This document shows positions 8,252 to 15,776 of a stretch of 35,896 nucleotides of DNA, piece by piece (within the stretch, counting starts at the first letter, position 1; the number at the start of each line of letters is the position of its first letter). The position numbers and the translations under genes were made by a program. The notes below the pieces were generated by a model. It saw only the letters and a list, made by a program, of their open reading frames with translations. It searched no databases and was not told the origin of the DNA. The stretch is from Verrucomicrobiota bacterium. Its GTDB lineage: Bacteria > Verrucomicrobiota > Verrucomicrobiia > Limisphaerales > AV2. Location: NCBI GenBank assembly GCA_003218515.1, contig QHNT01000061.1:1-35896 (forward strand), written 5' to 3'.

Positions 8252-8941
8252 ATGGCCACCGTGCGTTCCCGCGGGATACCGACTTGGAAGCGGGCTTTAG
8301 ACATCGCGTGTCTTTTATTCGCCCTTCCCGTGCTGGTGCCGCTGGTTTTAATCATTGGGCTTTGGATTAAACTTTTATCCCAAGGACCGGTTCTTTTCCG
8401 CCAGGAGCGCGTGGGCTACCACGGGAGGCGTTTCACCTGTTTGAAATTCCGATCCATGAAAGCCGGCGCAGACAGCAACGTTCACAAAAACTATCTCAAA
8501 GAGCTGATTCACTCGGAACAACCCATGACGAAGATTGATGCCAAAGGCGATTCCCGGTTGATCCCACTGGGCGCGCTCCTGCGTTCCAGTGGTCTGGATG
8601 AACTGCCTCAGCTCCTGAACGTTTTGCGTGGGGAGATGAGCATTGTGGGGCCCAGACCGTGCATCCCATACGAATACGAGCATTATCTTCCGTGGCAAAA
8701 GGAGAGGTTGGACACGCTGCCGGGACTCACGGGCTTGTGGCAGGTGAGCGGCAAAAACAAAACAACGTTTAACGAGATGATCAAACTCGACATTGCGTAC
8801 GTGAGGGACAAGTCGTCGTGGCTGGATATCAAGATCATCTTAAAGACGATTCCCGCTCTGATTATGCAAGTTCGTGAAATCCGAGCGAGTCGAAGAACAC
8901 GATTGCTCACTCAACAAGACGGTACTCTCAAGGGCATATGA
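8252..8941 (+). CDS. Undecaprenyl-phosphate sugar phosphotransferase (initiating sugar transferase)
   Basis: The chosen ATG at 8252 has a GGGAAG run 5 bases upstream and starts just before the conserved 'KRALDIAC'; it gives 229 residues. The protein has one N-terminal hydrophobic helix (residues 18-42), 'GPVLFRQERVGYHGR', 'FRSMKAGAD', the catalytic 'LDELPQLLNVLRGEMS' with D116/E117 and 'VGPRP', and the late 'PGLTGLWQVSG'. These are signatures of the short monotopic phosphoglycosyl transferases (the catalytic domain of WbaP/WcaJ). It transfers a sugar-1-phosphate from a UDP-sugar to undecaprenyl phosphate at the inner membrane, starting the repeat unit. Its stop overlaps the next start by 4 nt (ATGA), which indicates co-translation. 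Confidence 0.93.
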   Translation: MATVRSRGIPTWKRALDIACLLFALPVLVPLVLIIGLWIKLLSQGPVLFRQERVGYHGRRFTCLKFRSMKAGADSNVHKNYLKELIHSEQPMTKIDAKGDSRLIPLGALLRSSGLDELPQLLNVLRGEMSIVGPRPCIPYEYEHYLPWQKERLDTLPGLTGLWQVSGKNKTTFNEMIKLDIAYVRDKSSWLDIKIILKTIPALIMQVREIRASRRTRLLTQQDGTLKGI

Positions 8942-10032
8942 AAAATCAAATAAGCGTCGGAGTTGTAGGGTGTGGGTATTGGGGGCCCAATCTAGTCCGG
9001 AATTTTCGTCAACTGCCCGAGTGCAGCCTGAAGTTGATGTGCGACACCAGCGAAGCGCGGCTGGCCCACCTGAAGTCACTGTATCCGGAGGTGGAGGGGC
9101 ACAAGGATTTCGGCCATCTGCTCAACGGGGCGGAACTCGACGCGGTGATCATCGCGACGCCGGTCAGATTCCATTACGCGATGGCGAAGGCCAGTCTGCT
9201 GGCGGGCAAACACACGTTAATTGAAAAGCCAATGGCGTCCTCAGCCGAAGAGTGCGAGGAACTGATCCAAATCGCGCAGGAAAAGGGGCTGGTTTTGATG
9301 GTAGGACACACATTTCTCTATTCGCCCGCTGTCAAAAAGATCAAAGAAATCGTGGATCGCGGTGACATCGGTGATATCCGGTACATCAGTTCGCGCCGTC
9401 TGAACCTGGGACTCTTTCAGAAGGATATCAACGTGGCCTGGGACTTGGCGCCGCACGATATCTCCATCATTCTTCACGTCCTGGAGGAGCTTCCGGTCAG
9501 CGTAAATTGTCGTGGGGAGGCCCATATCACGCCGGGAGTCGAAGACTTGACGAACATTCATTTGACGTTTCGGAAACATCGTTCGGCTCTGATTCAGAGC
9601 AGTTGGCTGGACCCGCGGAAAGTGCGCGAGATGACTATTGTCGGTTCAAAGCGGATGATCGTTTACGACGATGTTGCGCCATTGGAGAAGATTAAAATAT
9701 TCGATGTGCGCGTTGAAGTTCCGCCACACTACGACAGCTTTGCCGAGTTCCAGTATTCGTATCACTACGGCGATTTGTACGTGCCGTACCTCAAGCAGGA
9801 AGAACCGCTTAAGGTGGAATGCCAGCATTTCCTGGACTGTATCCGCAACGGCAAAACGCCCCTGACCAACGGCCGGAGAGGCCTGGAACTGGTGGAGATA
9901 CTGGAAGCGGCGTCCGCGTCTTTGAAACGCAACGGGGCCGCCGTTGAAATCTCCGAGACCCGCAACGGGACTTCTCTCACAAACGCGCCCAGGGAGCGAG
10001 CGGCGCGTAAGTCGGAATTGGTTTGTGCATGA
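8938..10032 (+). CDS. Gfo/Idh/MocA oxidoreductase, WlbA/WbpB-like
   Basis: This is a 364-residue NAD(P)-dependent dehydrogenase. The Rossmann motif 'VVGCGYWGPN' is at residues 9-18. The 'IEKPMA' motif near residue 95 marks the catalytic Lys region, and 'WDLAPHDIS' gives the conserved Asp/His pair. Family members next to a hexapeptide acetyltransferase and a DegT aminotransferase oxidise C3 of UDP-GlcNAc-uronate on the way to 2,3-diacetamido sugars. That order occurs here, so the same reaction is inferred. The substrate-making UDP-GlcNAc 6-dehydrogenase (WbpA-like) is not in the window. It is coupled on both sides by ATGA overlaps. The last 25 residues are a polar tail. A paralogue fused to an acetyltransferase lies at 19208. 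Confidence 0.92.
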   Translation: MKNQISVGVVGCGYWGPNLVRNFRQLPECSLKLMCDTSEARLAHLKSLYPEVEGHKDFGHLLNGAELDAVIIATPVRFHYAMAKASLLAGKHTLIEKPMASSAEECEELIQIAQEKGLVLMVGHTFLYSPAVKKIKEIVDRGDIGDIRYISSRRLNLGLFQKDINVAWDLAPHDISIILHVLEELPVSVNCRGEAHITPGVEDLTNIHLTFRKHRSALIQSSWLDPRKVREMTIVGSKRMIVYDDVAPLEKIKIFDVRVEVPPHYDSFAEFQYSYHYGDLYVPYLKQEEPLKVECQHFLDCIRNGKTPLTNGRRGLELVEILEAASASLKRNGAAVEISETRNGTSLTNAPRERAARKSELVCA

Positions 10033-10538
10033 GGCGGCGCACGAAACCTGTCAGGCAGCTTTTCCAGCGAATCGCAACGGACGTAAAGTTGGGCAAGGGC
10101 GTGCGGCTTTATGGTTTTACCAACCTTTATGGCTGTGAGATCGGCGACGAGGTAAAGATTGGCGCGTTCGTGGAAGTTCAAAAGGGCGCGAAAATCGGGA
10201 GCCGCTGCAAGATTTCCAGCCACAGCTTTATCTGTGAAGGCGTGACACTGGAGGAGGAAGTCTTCATCGGCCATAACGTGACTTTCATTAACGACCTTTA
10301 TCCTCGCTCGACGGATGGGGAGGGGCGGCTGCAGACTGAGTCGGACTGGAAATGCGTTCCGACCCTCGTGAAGAAGGGGGCTTCAATTGGTTCGAGTGCG
10401 ACCTTGCTTTGCGGTATAACGGTGGGAGAATACGCGATCGTCGGAGCCGGTAGTGTAGTGACCAAAGACGTCCCGCCCTACGGCGTAGTGGTTGGCAATC
10501 CTGCGAAGGTATTGAAGATGCTTCCGCGAAAGAAGTAA
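10029..10538 (+). CDS. Left-handed beta-helix N-acetyltransferase, WlbB/WbpD-like
   Basis: ATG at 10029 overlaps the previous stop (ATGA), a better start than the TTG in the track; it gives 169 residues. Imperfect hexapeptide repeats run through most of the chain ('IGDEVKIGAFVEVQKGAKIG', 'VTLEEEVFIGHNVTFIND', 'GEYAIVGAGSVVTKDVPPY', 'VGNPAKVLK'). Proteins of this kind acetylate the 3-amino group of UDP-2-acetamido-3-amino-uronate using acetyl-CoA. The order after a WlbA-like dehydrogenase supports that role. Its 3' end is duplicated downstream of wzc (13390-13575). Just after the stop, an 'atgcag..cccttt' stretch resembles the beginning of the aminotransferase gene now at 13590, as if that gene once followed directly. 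Confidence 0.9.
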   Translation: MRRRTKPVRQLFQRIATDVKLGKGVRLYGFTNLYGCEIGDEVKIGAFVEVQKGAKIGSRCKISSHSFICEGVTLEEEVFIGHNVTFINDLYPRSTDGEGRLQTESDWKCVPTLVKKGASIGSSATLLCGITVGEYAIVGAGSVVTKDVPPYGVVVGNPAKVLKMLPRKK

Positions 10539-10601
10539 TATGCAGCCCTTTGTGTTCAAGTCCGGGTCAATCCTTAACCGCAAGCACTAGGGTCGCGCCA
10601 G

Positions 10602-12914
10602 ATGAATTCCGAACCAAACATCATAAAGGGTGAAGCCGGAGCGGCTCCGCCTGCCGGCCTGGATCTGAGATTCTTTTACTATGTCGTGTTCCGGCATAAA
10701 TGGAAGATAGCGTTTCTTTTCGCGGCGGGCCTGTCGGCTGCGGTGGCTGTGTGCTTAGTCAAGGGGCCGGTGTACCAGTCGGAGGCCAAACTGCTTGTGC
10801 GCTACGTGCTGGAAAACGAGGGGCGATCATTGAGTCCGACGGCCATGGATTCCCAGCTCAAGTCTCCAGATCCGGGGGGCTCCAGCATTATCAATGGGGA
10901 GATGGAAATGCTGGGCAGCTTTGACCTGGCCCAGCAGGTGGCCGACAGCGTGGGTGCGGAAAGGATATTGGGAGAGGCCGGCGGGGAAACGAATCGAATC
11001 CGGGCGGCGCTGGTGATCCAGAGGAATTTACATACCGAAGCGCCCGGCAAGAGCAGCGTTATTCGTGTGGTCTTTCAGCATCCGGATGCCGAGCTGGTTC
11101 AGCCTGTGCTGAGCCAACTGATCACCAATTATCTGGATCGGCACTTTAAACTGCACCTGGCTCCGGGTGTTTTTAATGATTTTCTTTCAAACAGAACCGT
11201 TGCGCTGGGGAACGAGCTGAAAGAAACCGAAGACAGGTTGCGTGAGTTAAAGCAGAGCATCGGAGTGGTGTCGGTGGAGGACACAAAGAAGGCGTATGCG
11301 GAGCGGATGTCGAAGACCGGGGCGGAACTGTTCAGCGCGATGGCGGAACTGGCCGAGCAAAAGGCGATGCTGGAAGAGCCTGGAAAAGTGGCGCCGTTGA
11401 ATACGAACTCCAGTGCTGCCGCGACCGTGGCTGAGGAAAAAGTTCCGCCGCACAAAGTGGATGAGTACAACGCCCTGAGCGCGCGGGTGGAGTCCTTTCT
11501 TAAAAAGGAAAATGACTATCTGACGAGTGGCTACGCCGAGACGAGCGATTTTGTGAAAGGAGTGCGTAAGAGCATCGCTGAGCTGGAACAGAAGAAAAGG
11601 AGACTGGTAGAGGAATACCCGCAACTAACCAGACTCAATTTACCGACGGCCAGCGGCGGCACTCAGGGGGGGCCGGGTGTAGCGATGACGGATCCGCTGC
11701 TCGAAGCCTCCAAGAAGATTAGAGCGCTGGAGGCCAAGATTAAGGTGTTAAATGAGCAATTGGATAAAATGCGCGCCGAAGCCGCCAAGGTGGACGCTGC
11801 CGAGCCCGAAATAACTCAATTGGAAAGGCAGAGGGTTTTGCTGAATACGAACTATCATTATTACCAGGTCAGTTGGGAACAATCGCGAGTGGTGGAGAAC
11901 CTTGGAGCGGGAAGATTTTCCAACATCGGCGTGGTGCAGGAGCCGTCTCCTCCGTTCAGAGAGAACAAAAAGACGCTTAAGTTGGCGGCCGTGGCCCTGG
12001 TCTTCGGAGCCTTTGGCGGCATCGCGCTGGGGTTCATTATCGAGCTGGTTCTCGACCACTCTGTGAGGCGTCCGGAAGAGATCAGGACGAAACTGCGTCT
12101 GCCTCTTTTTCTGACGATCCCGTATTTGTCACGGAACGGACACGCGCCTCGATTGGGGCCTGGGCGGGAGGTTTACCTGCCAGCGGAGAGGGGCTGGCCG
12201 AATCAGCAGAGCGGAGCGGCGCCTGGCGCGGAGCAGACCCGGGCTTCGGGCAAAGCAGGCGGCGGGCAGATCGCGCCTTGGGAGACGCGGCGCGGATTGG
12301 GGGCCTATTACGAAGCGTTGCGGGATCGGCTCGTCACCTATTTTGAGGTCAACAACATGGCCCATAAGCCGAAGCTGGTTGCGGTGACCAGTTGTTCGAG
12401 GGGCGCCGGAGTCACCTCCACAGCGGCCGGTCTGGCGGCGGCACTTTCGGAGACGGGCGCCGGGAATGTTCTTCTGTGCGATATGAACCTGGAGCAAGGA
12501 GCGGCCCATCCGTTCTACAAGGGCAAAGTGGCTTGCGGCCTTTCCGATGCGCTGGAAAGCGGAAAAAGGGACCCTGCCCTGATCGGGCAGAATTTATACC
12601 TGGCATCATTAAACGGAACGACAGAAAAGCTTCCCCGTGTTTTGCCGAAACGATTCACGAATCTGGTACCGAAACTGAAGATGAGCGATTACGACTATAT
12701 CATTTTTGATATGCCCGCCATCAGTCAAACCAGCATCACGCCGAGAGTGGCGGCCTTTATGGACCTGGTCCTGCTGGTGATTGAATCGGAGAAGACAAAT
12801 TGTTACGTGGTCGAACAGGCCGAATCGATGCTGGCGGAATCGCAGGTCAGCGCGAAAGCGGTGTTAAACAAGTACCGACGTTACGTGCCGCAGTGGCTGC
12901 AACAGGAGCTGTGA
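10602..12914 (+). CDS. Wzc-like polysaccharide co-polymerase with degenerate P-loop
   Basis: This is a 770-residue inner-membrane protein. The N-terminal Wzz domain has a first membrane helix (about 30-52). A long periplasmic coiled-coil region (about 200-440) follows, then a Pro-rich segment ('EPSPPFRENKKT') before a second helix (about 458-482). The C-terminal cytoplasmic domain has the BY-kinase/ParA-like fold. Walker A' is 'VLLCDMNLE' and Walker B is 'YDYIIFDMP'. Walker A reads 'SCSRGAGVTS' (597-606), with Val604 where the nucleotide-binding Lys belongs. There is no terminal Tyr cluster apart from 'NKYRRYVP'. It probably controls chain length and couples to the Wza-like protein, but ATP-dependent autophosphorylation is doubtful. 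The gene lies between two copies of the acetyltransferase 3' end. Confidence 0.92.
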   Translation: MNSEPNIIKGEAGAAPPAGLDLRFFYYVVFRHKWKIAFLFAAGLSAAVAVCLVKGPVYQSEAKLLVRYVLENEGRSLSPTAMDSQLKSPDPGGSSIINGEMEMLGSFDLAQQVADSVGAERILGEAGGETNRIRAALVIQRNLHTEAPGKSSVIRVVFQHPDAELVQPVLSQLITNYLDRHFKLHLAPGVFNDFLSNRTVALGNELKETEDRLRELKQSIGVVSVEDTKKAYAERMSKTGAELFSAMAELAEQKAMLEEPGKVAPLNTNSSAAATVAEEKVPPHKVDEYNALSARVESFLKKENDYLTSGYAETSDFVKGVRKSIAELEQKKRRLVEEYPQLTRLNLPTASGGTQGGPGVAMTDPLLEASKKIRALEAKIKVLNEQLDKMRAEAAKVDAAEPEITQLERQRVLLNTNYHYYQVSWEQSRVVENLGAGRFSNIGVVQEPSPPFRENKKTLKLAAVALVFGAFGGIALGFIIELVLDHSVRRPEEIRTKLRLPLFLTIPYLSRNGHAPRLGPGREVYLPAERGWPNQQSGAAPGAEQTRASGKAGGGQIAPWETRRGLGAYYEALRDRLVTYFEVNNMAHKPKLVAVTSCSRGAGVTSTAAGLAAALSETGAGNVLLCDMNLEQGAAHPFYKGKVACGLSDALESGKRDPALIGQNLYLASLNGTTEKLPRVLPKRFTNLVPKLKMSDYDYIIFDMPAISQTSITPRVAAFMDLVLLVIESEKTNCYVVEQAESMLAESQVSAKAVLNKYRRYVPQWLQQEL

Positions 12915-13335
12915 ATAGAAACTCTGCCTTACCACCTCTTTTCTTTGACGGTGGATTTGATTTGGGTGACAGGACTGGACCTGCCTACCACCATGCTCAA
13001 GCCGACTCTGCCCCTATGTATTTTGGAGCTTCATCCGATCGGAGGAAATCTGCCGGCAGTCGCGCGGCAAGGATATCAGAGCGCGCGGCATTGCTTCCAT
13101 GACTATGCCGTCGGACACGCAAAATCAGGCCGGGGCGGATTGTTCGACTGCTCCTGGCCAATGGGTTGCTTGGTGAGGCCGGGGCGCGGTTCCGCGCTTG
13201 CCGGGTCAGCAAAAAATGAAGAGTGACAACTCACTCCCGCACAGATCAATCGCGGCGAGCGCGAATTGACGAGGACGAAGTCCGCCTGCATGCCGGCGGG
13301 TGGCTCATCGAGAGGGCACATCCAAGCGGCGACCC
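12915..13335. other. Spacer downstream of wzc, no recognisable gene
   Basis: These 421 bases lie between the Wzc-like gene and the acetyltransferase remnant. ORFs here (12945-13226 plus, 12997-13212 minus) are GC-rich, have no family motifs and overlap one another. The stretch is best read as decayed or inserted sequence connected with the duplication that produced the remnant downstream. Confidence 0.45.
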
Positions 13336-13575
13336 ATGCTCCACTATGAAACCGATCCTCCCAGACCGCCGGCGGAGGCGGACGGGAAGTGCGTTCCGAC
13401 TCTGGTCAAGAATCGGGATTCGATTGGTTCCAGCGCGAGGTTGCTTTGCGGGATGACGGTGGGAGAATACACGATCGTCGGGGCCGGTAGTGCAGTGACC
13501 AAAGACGTGCCGCCTTACGGCGCAGTGGTTGACAACCCCGCGAAATTACTGACGATGCTTCCGCGAAAGAAATAG
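13336..13575 (+). pseudogene. Truncated duplicate of the WlbB-like acetyltransferase gene
   Basis: From 13390 to the stop, this stretch aligns without gaps to 10353-10538: 186 bases with about 28 differences by my count. The peptide keeps 'VGEYTIVGAGSAVTKDVPPY' and ends 'MLPRKK' as in the full gene. The region upstream of 13390 matches only roughly and has lost about 15-20 bases ('DPPRPPAEADGKCVP' against 'DLYPRSTDGEGRLQTESDWKCVP'). All the N-terminal coils are gone. Changes such as G to D in 'VVGNPAK' suggest relaxed selection. It is unlikely to be functional. It lies just upstream of the DegT gene, where the intact acetyltransferase would be expected. Confidence 0.85.
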
Positions 13576-13589
13576 AAAGAAATAATAAT

Positions 13590-14723
13590 ATGCAGGTACC
13601 CCTTTTGGACTTAAAGGCACATCACGAGCCGATGCGCGAGGAACTGCTCGCGGCCATTCGCGAGGTCATTGACAGCAGCGCGTTTGCCGGCGGTCCTTTC
13701 GTGGCAAAATTTGAGCAGGACTTCGCTGCGTGCTGCGGGGCTTCGTATGCCATTGGGGTCGGCAACGGAACGGATGCGCTTTGGTTGAGCCTGCTGGCAC
13801 TCGGGATCGGCGCCGGGGATGAAGTGATCACCGCTCCGATGACCTTCATGGCTACGGCGGAGGCGATCAGCTTCTGCGGTGCGAAGCCGGTATTTGTCGA
13901 TATTGACGAACGAACCTACACGTTGGACCCGATTCTCCTGGAACGCGCCATCACCCGCCGCACGAAGGCGATTATCCCGGTCCATTTGTTTGGCCAGGCG
14001 GCGGACATGGATCCGATTCTTGAAATTGCGCGACGGCACGGATTACCGGTGATCGAGGACGCATGCCAGGCGCATGGCGCCGAATATAAAGGCCGGAGGG
14101 CGGGCTCGCTTGGGATCTGCGGTTGCTTCAGCTTTTACCCCGGCAAGAATCTGGGCGCCCTCGGGGAAGCCGGCGCGGTTGTCACGAACAGCGAGGAGTT
14201 GACGAATAAGATCCGAATGCTGCGCGATCATGGGCAGGCAAAGAAGTACCATCACGTTTTGATTGGCTGGAATGCCCGGATGGACGGGATTCAAGGAGCG
14301 GTGCTCCGCGTGAAGCTGAGGTATTTGTCGAAGGCAAACGATGCCCGACGCGCCCACGCTCGATCCTACAACCAACAGCTCGCTGACTTTGAAGACTTGA
14401 TCACGCCCGTCGAGGCGGGTTACGCGCGTCACGTTTACCATGTCTATACCGTTCGCTGCCGCACCCGCGACCGAATTTTGCAGGCGATGGCCGGGCGGGG
14501 AATCGCGTGCGGGATCCATTATCCCGTTCCGGTGCATCTTCAGGAGGCATACCGCTTCCTGGGATACACGAAAGGATCGTTTCCGGTTGCTGAACAGTGC
14601 GCGGAGGAGTTTTTATCTCTGCCAATGTTCCCGGAGTTGAGCGCAGATCAAATACAGGCGGTAAGTTCCGGAGTGAAGGCCGAGTTGGAAAAGGACAAAA
14701 TGGCTTATGAACCCGTCGGCTAG
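13590..14723 (+). CDS. DegT/DnrJ/EryC1/StrS aminotransferase, WlbC/WbpE-like
   Basis: This is a full-length 377-residue sugar aminotransferase. It has the usual N-terminus 'VPLLDLKAHHEPM', 'GVGNGTDALWLSLLALGIG', 'PVIEDACQAHGAEYKG' and the PLP-lysine motif 'FYPGKNLGALGEAGA' with Lys186. The C-terminus has 'GIHYPVPVHLQEAY'. These enzymes transfer an amino group from glutamate to a 3- or 4-keto nucleotide sugar. Together with the dehydrogenase and acetyltransferase upstream it would make the 3-amino step of a UDP-2,3-diacetamido-uronate (inference). The ATG is preceded by a purine-rich 'agaaagaaa'. Its end overlaps the FemAB-like gene by 17 bases. It may also serve the second module, whose own aminotransferase is shortened. 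Confidence 0.93.
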   Translation: MQVPLLDLKAHHEPMREELLAAIREVIDSSAFAGGPFVAKFEQDFAACCGASYAIGVGNGTDALWLSLLALGIGAGDEVITAPMTFMATAEAISFCGAKPVFVDIDERTYTLDPILLERAITRRTKAIIPVHLFGQAADMDPILEIARRHGLPVIEDACQAHGAEYKGRRAGSLGICGCFSFYPGKNLGALGEAGAVVTNSEELTNKIRMLRDHGQAKKYHHVLIGWNARMDGIQGAVLRVKLRYLSKANDARRAHARSYNQQLADFEDLITPVEAGYARHVYHVYTVRCRTRDRILQAMAGRGIACGIHYPVPVHLQEAYRFLGYTKGSFPVAEQCAEEFLSLPMFPELSADQIQAVSSGVKAELEKDKMAYEPVG

Positions 14724-15714
14724 GACCAACTTTGAATCCTCGCCGCTGCTCCCGTCGGTGCGAACGGGAGTCAAGCATCGCCCGGACTTTCAGCTATTGA
14801 ACCCGAGCGAGAGAAGCGGCTGGGATCAAATGCTGATGCAGCACGAGGACCATTCGTTTTTCCACGGATCGGGCTGGGCAGGGGTGTTACAGAGCACGTA
14901 CGGCCACGATCCCCGCTATCTTGCCGTTTTGACCGGCTCGCGGCTGGAGGCGTTGGTGCCGATGATGGAAATCAAGACGCTGCTCGTCGGCAAGCGGGGA
15001 GTCTCGCTTCCGTTTTCGGACGACTCTCCCATTCTTTCGTCCCCGAGCCTGCCGGAGTCGGAGGTCATCACGGAGGCCATCGGCTTCGGGCGCAAGCAGG
15101 GTTGGAAGACGCTCGAGCTTCGGGGTGTCAGGCACCTCCCTGCCGGGACGTCGCCCTCAGTTTCTTTCTACGGCCACATGCTGGAGCTGTCGAACCGCGA
15201 GGAACAAATCATGTCTCGCTTTGCCAGCAGCTTGCGACGGGCGGTTAGAAAGGCCGAGGCTGCCAGATTGCGGGTTGAGATCTCGGACGCCATTGAGTCG
15301 GTGCGGATTTTTTACCTGCTCCACTGCAAGACTCGGCAAAAGCATGGATTGCCGCCGCAACCGATTTCGTTTTTCGACAACATTCACCGAAGTGTTTTGT
15401 CCCGGAAGATGGGTTTTGTCGGCGTGGCGTACGACGGGCAAAAGCCCGTCGCCGCTGCGATTTTCTTCCACCTCGGTAAGAGGGCCGTTTTCAAGTTTGG
15501 CGCTTCCGACCCGGCGTTCCTCCACGTGCGCCCCAACAACCTTCTATTATGGGAGGCCATTCGTTGGTATGCCAGGAATGGCTTTGCCTCGCTCCAGTTC
15601 GGTCGGACATCGATGGGGAACGAGGGCCTTCGGCGCTTCAAGCTTGGATTCGGAACCCGGGAATACAGGATCGATTATCTTAAATACGATTTTCGCAGGA
15701 ATGATTTAAGATAA
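14707..15714 (+). CDS. FemAB/BioF2-like GNAT-fold acyltransferase
   Basis: This 335-residue protein resembles the FemAB-related GNAT proteins found in exopolysaccharide loci. Features include 'HSFFHGSGWAGVLQSTYGHDP', a long central 'RFASSLRRAVRKAEAARLRVE', 'HCKTRQKHGLPPQP', 'AAAIFFHLGKRAVFKFGASD' and 'LRRFKLGFGTREY'. The family transfers aminoacyl or acyl groups; the acceptor may be an amino sugar of the polysaccharide (inference). It overlaps the aminotransferase gene upstream. The last codons and the stop are supplied by the right arm of a perfect 34-bp inverted repeat, so the original C-terminus has probably been replaced by 'NDLR'. No secretion signal is seen, so it is probably cytoplasmic. 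Confidence 0.85.
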   Translation: MNPSARTNFESSPLLPSVRTGVKHRPDFQLLNPSERSGWDQMLMQHEDHSFFHGSGWAGVLQSTYGHDPRYLAVLTGSRLEALVPMMEIKTLLVGKRGVSLPFSDDSPILSSPSLPESEVITEAIGFGRKQGWKTLELRGVRHLPAGTSPSVSFYGHMLELSNREEQIMSRFASSLRRAVRKAEAARLRVEISDAIESVRIFYLLHCKTRQKHGLPPQPISFFDNIHRSVLSRKMGFVGVAYDGQKPVAAAIFFHLGKRAVFKFGASDPAFLHVRPNNLLLWEAIRWYARNGFASLQFGRTSMGNEGLRRFKLGFGTREYRIDYLKYDFRRNDLR

Positions 15715-15744
15715 TCGATCCTGTATTCCCGGGTTCCAAACCCA
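15645..15744. repeat. Perfect 34-bp inverted repeat at the end of the FemAB-like gene
   Basis: Arms 15652-15685 and 15704-15737 are exact reverse complements, with an 18-base loop (15686-15703). Pairing continues outward with two mismatches to 15645/15744. Both outer mismatches fall at third codon positions: GGA/GGG and TTC/TTT. The same peptide, 'GFGTREYRIDYLK', can therefore be read from each strand. There is no T run after it, so it is not a standard terminator, although the RNA hairpin would be very stable. The look is that of a fold-back (inverted) duplication of the gene end. Confidence 0.9.
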
Positions 15745-15776
15745 CCAGCCTGGATATCGAAACAGTTGATCACACA

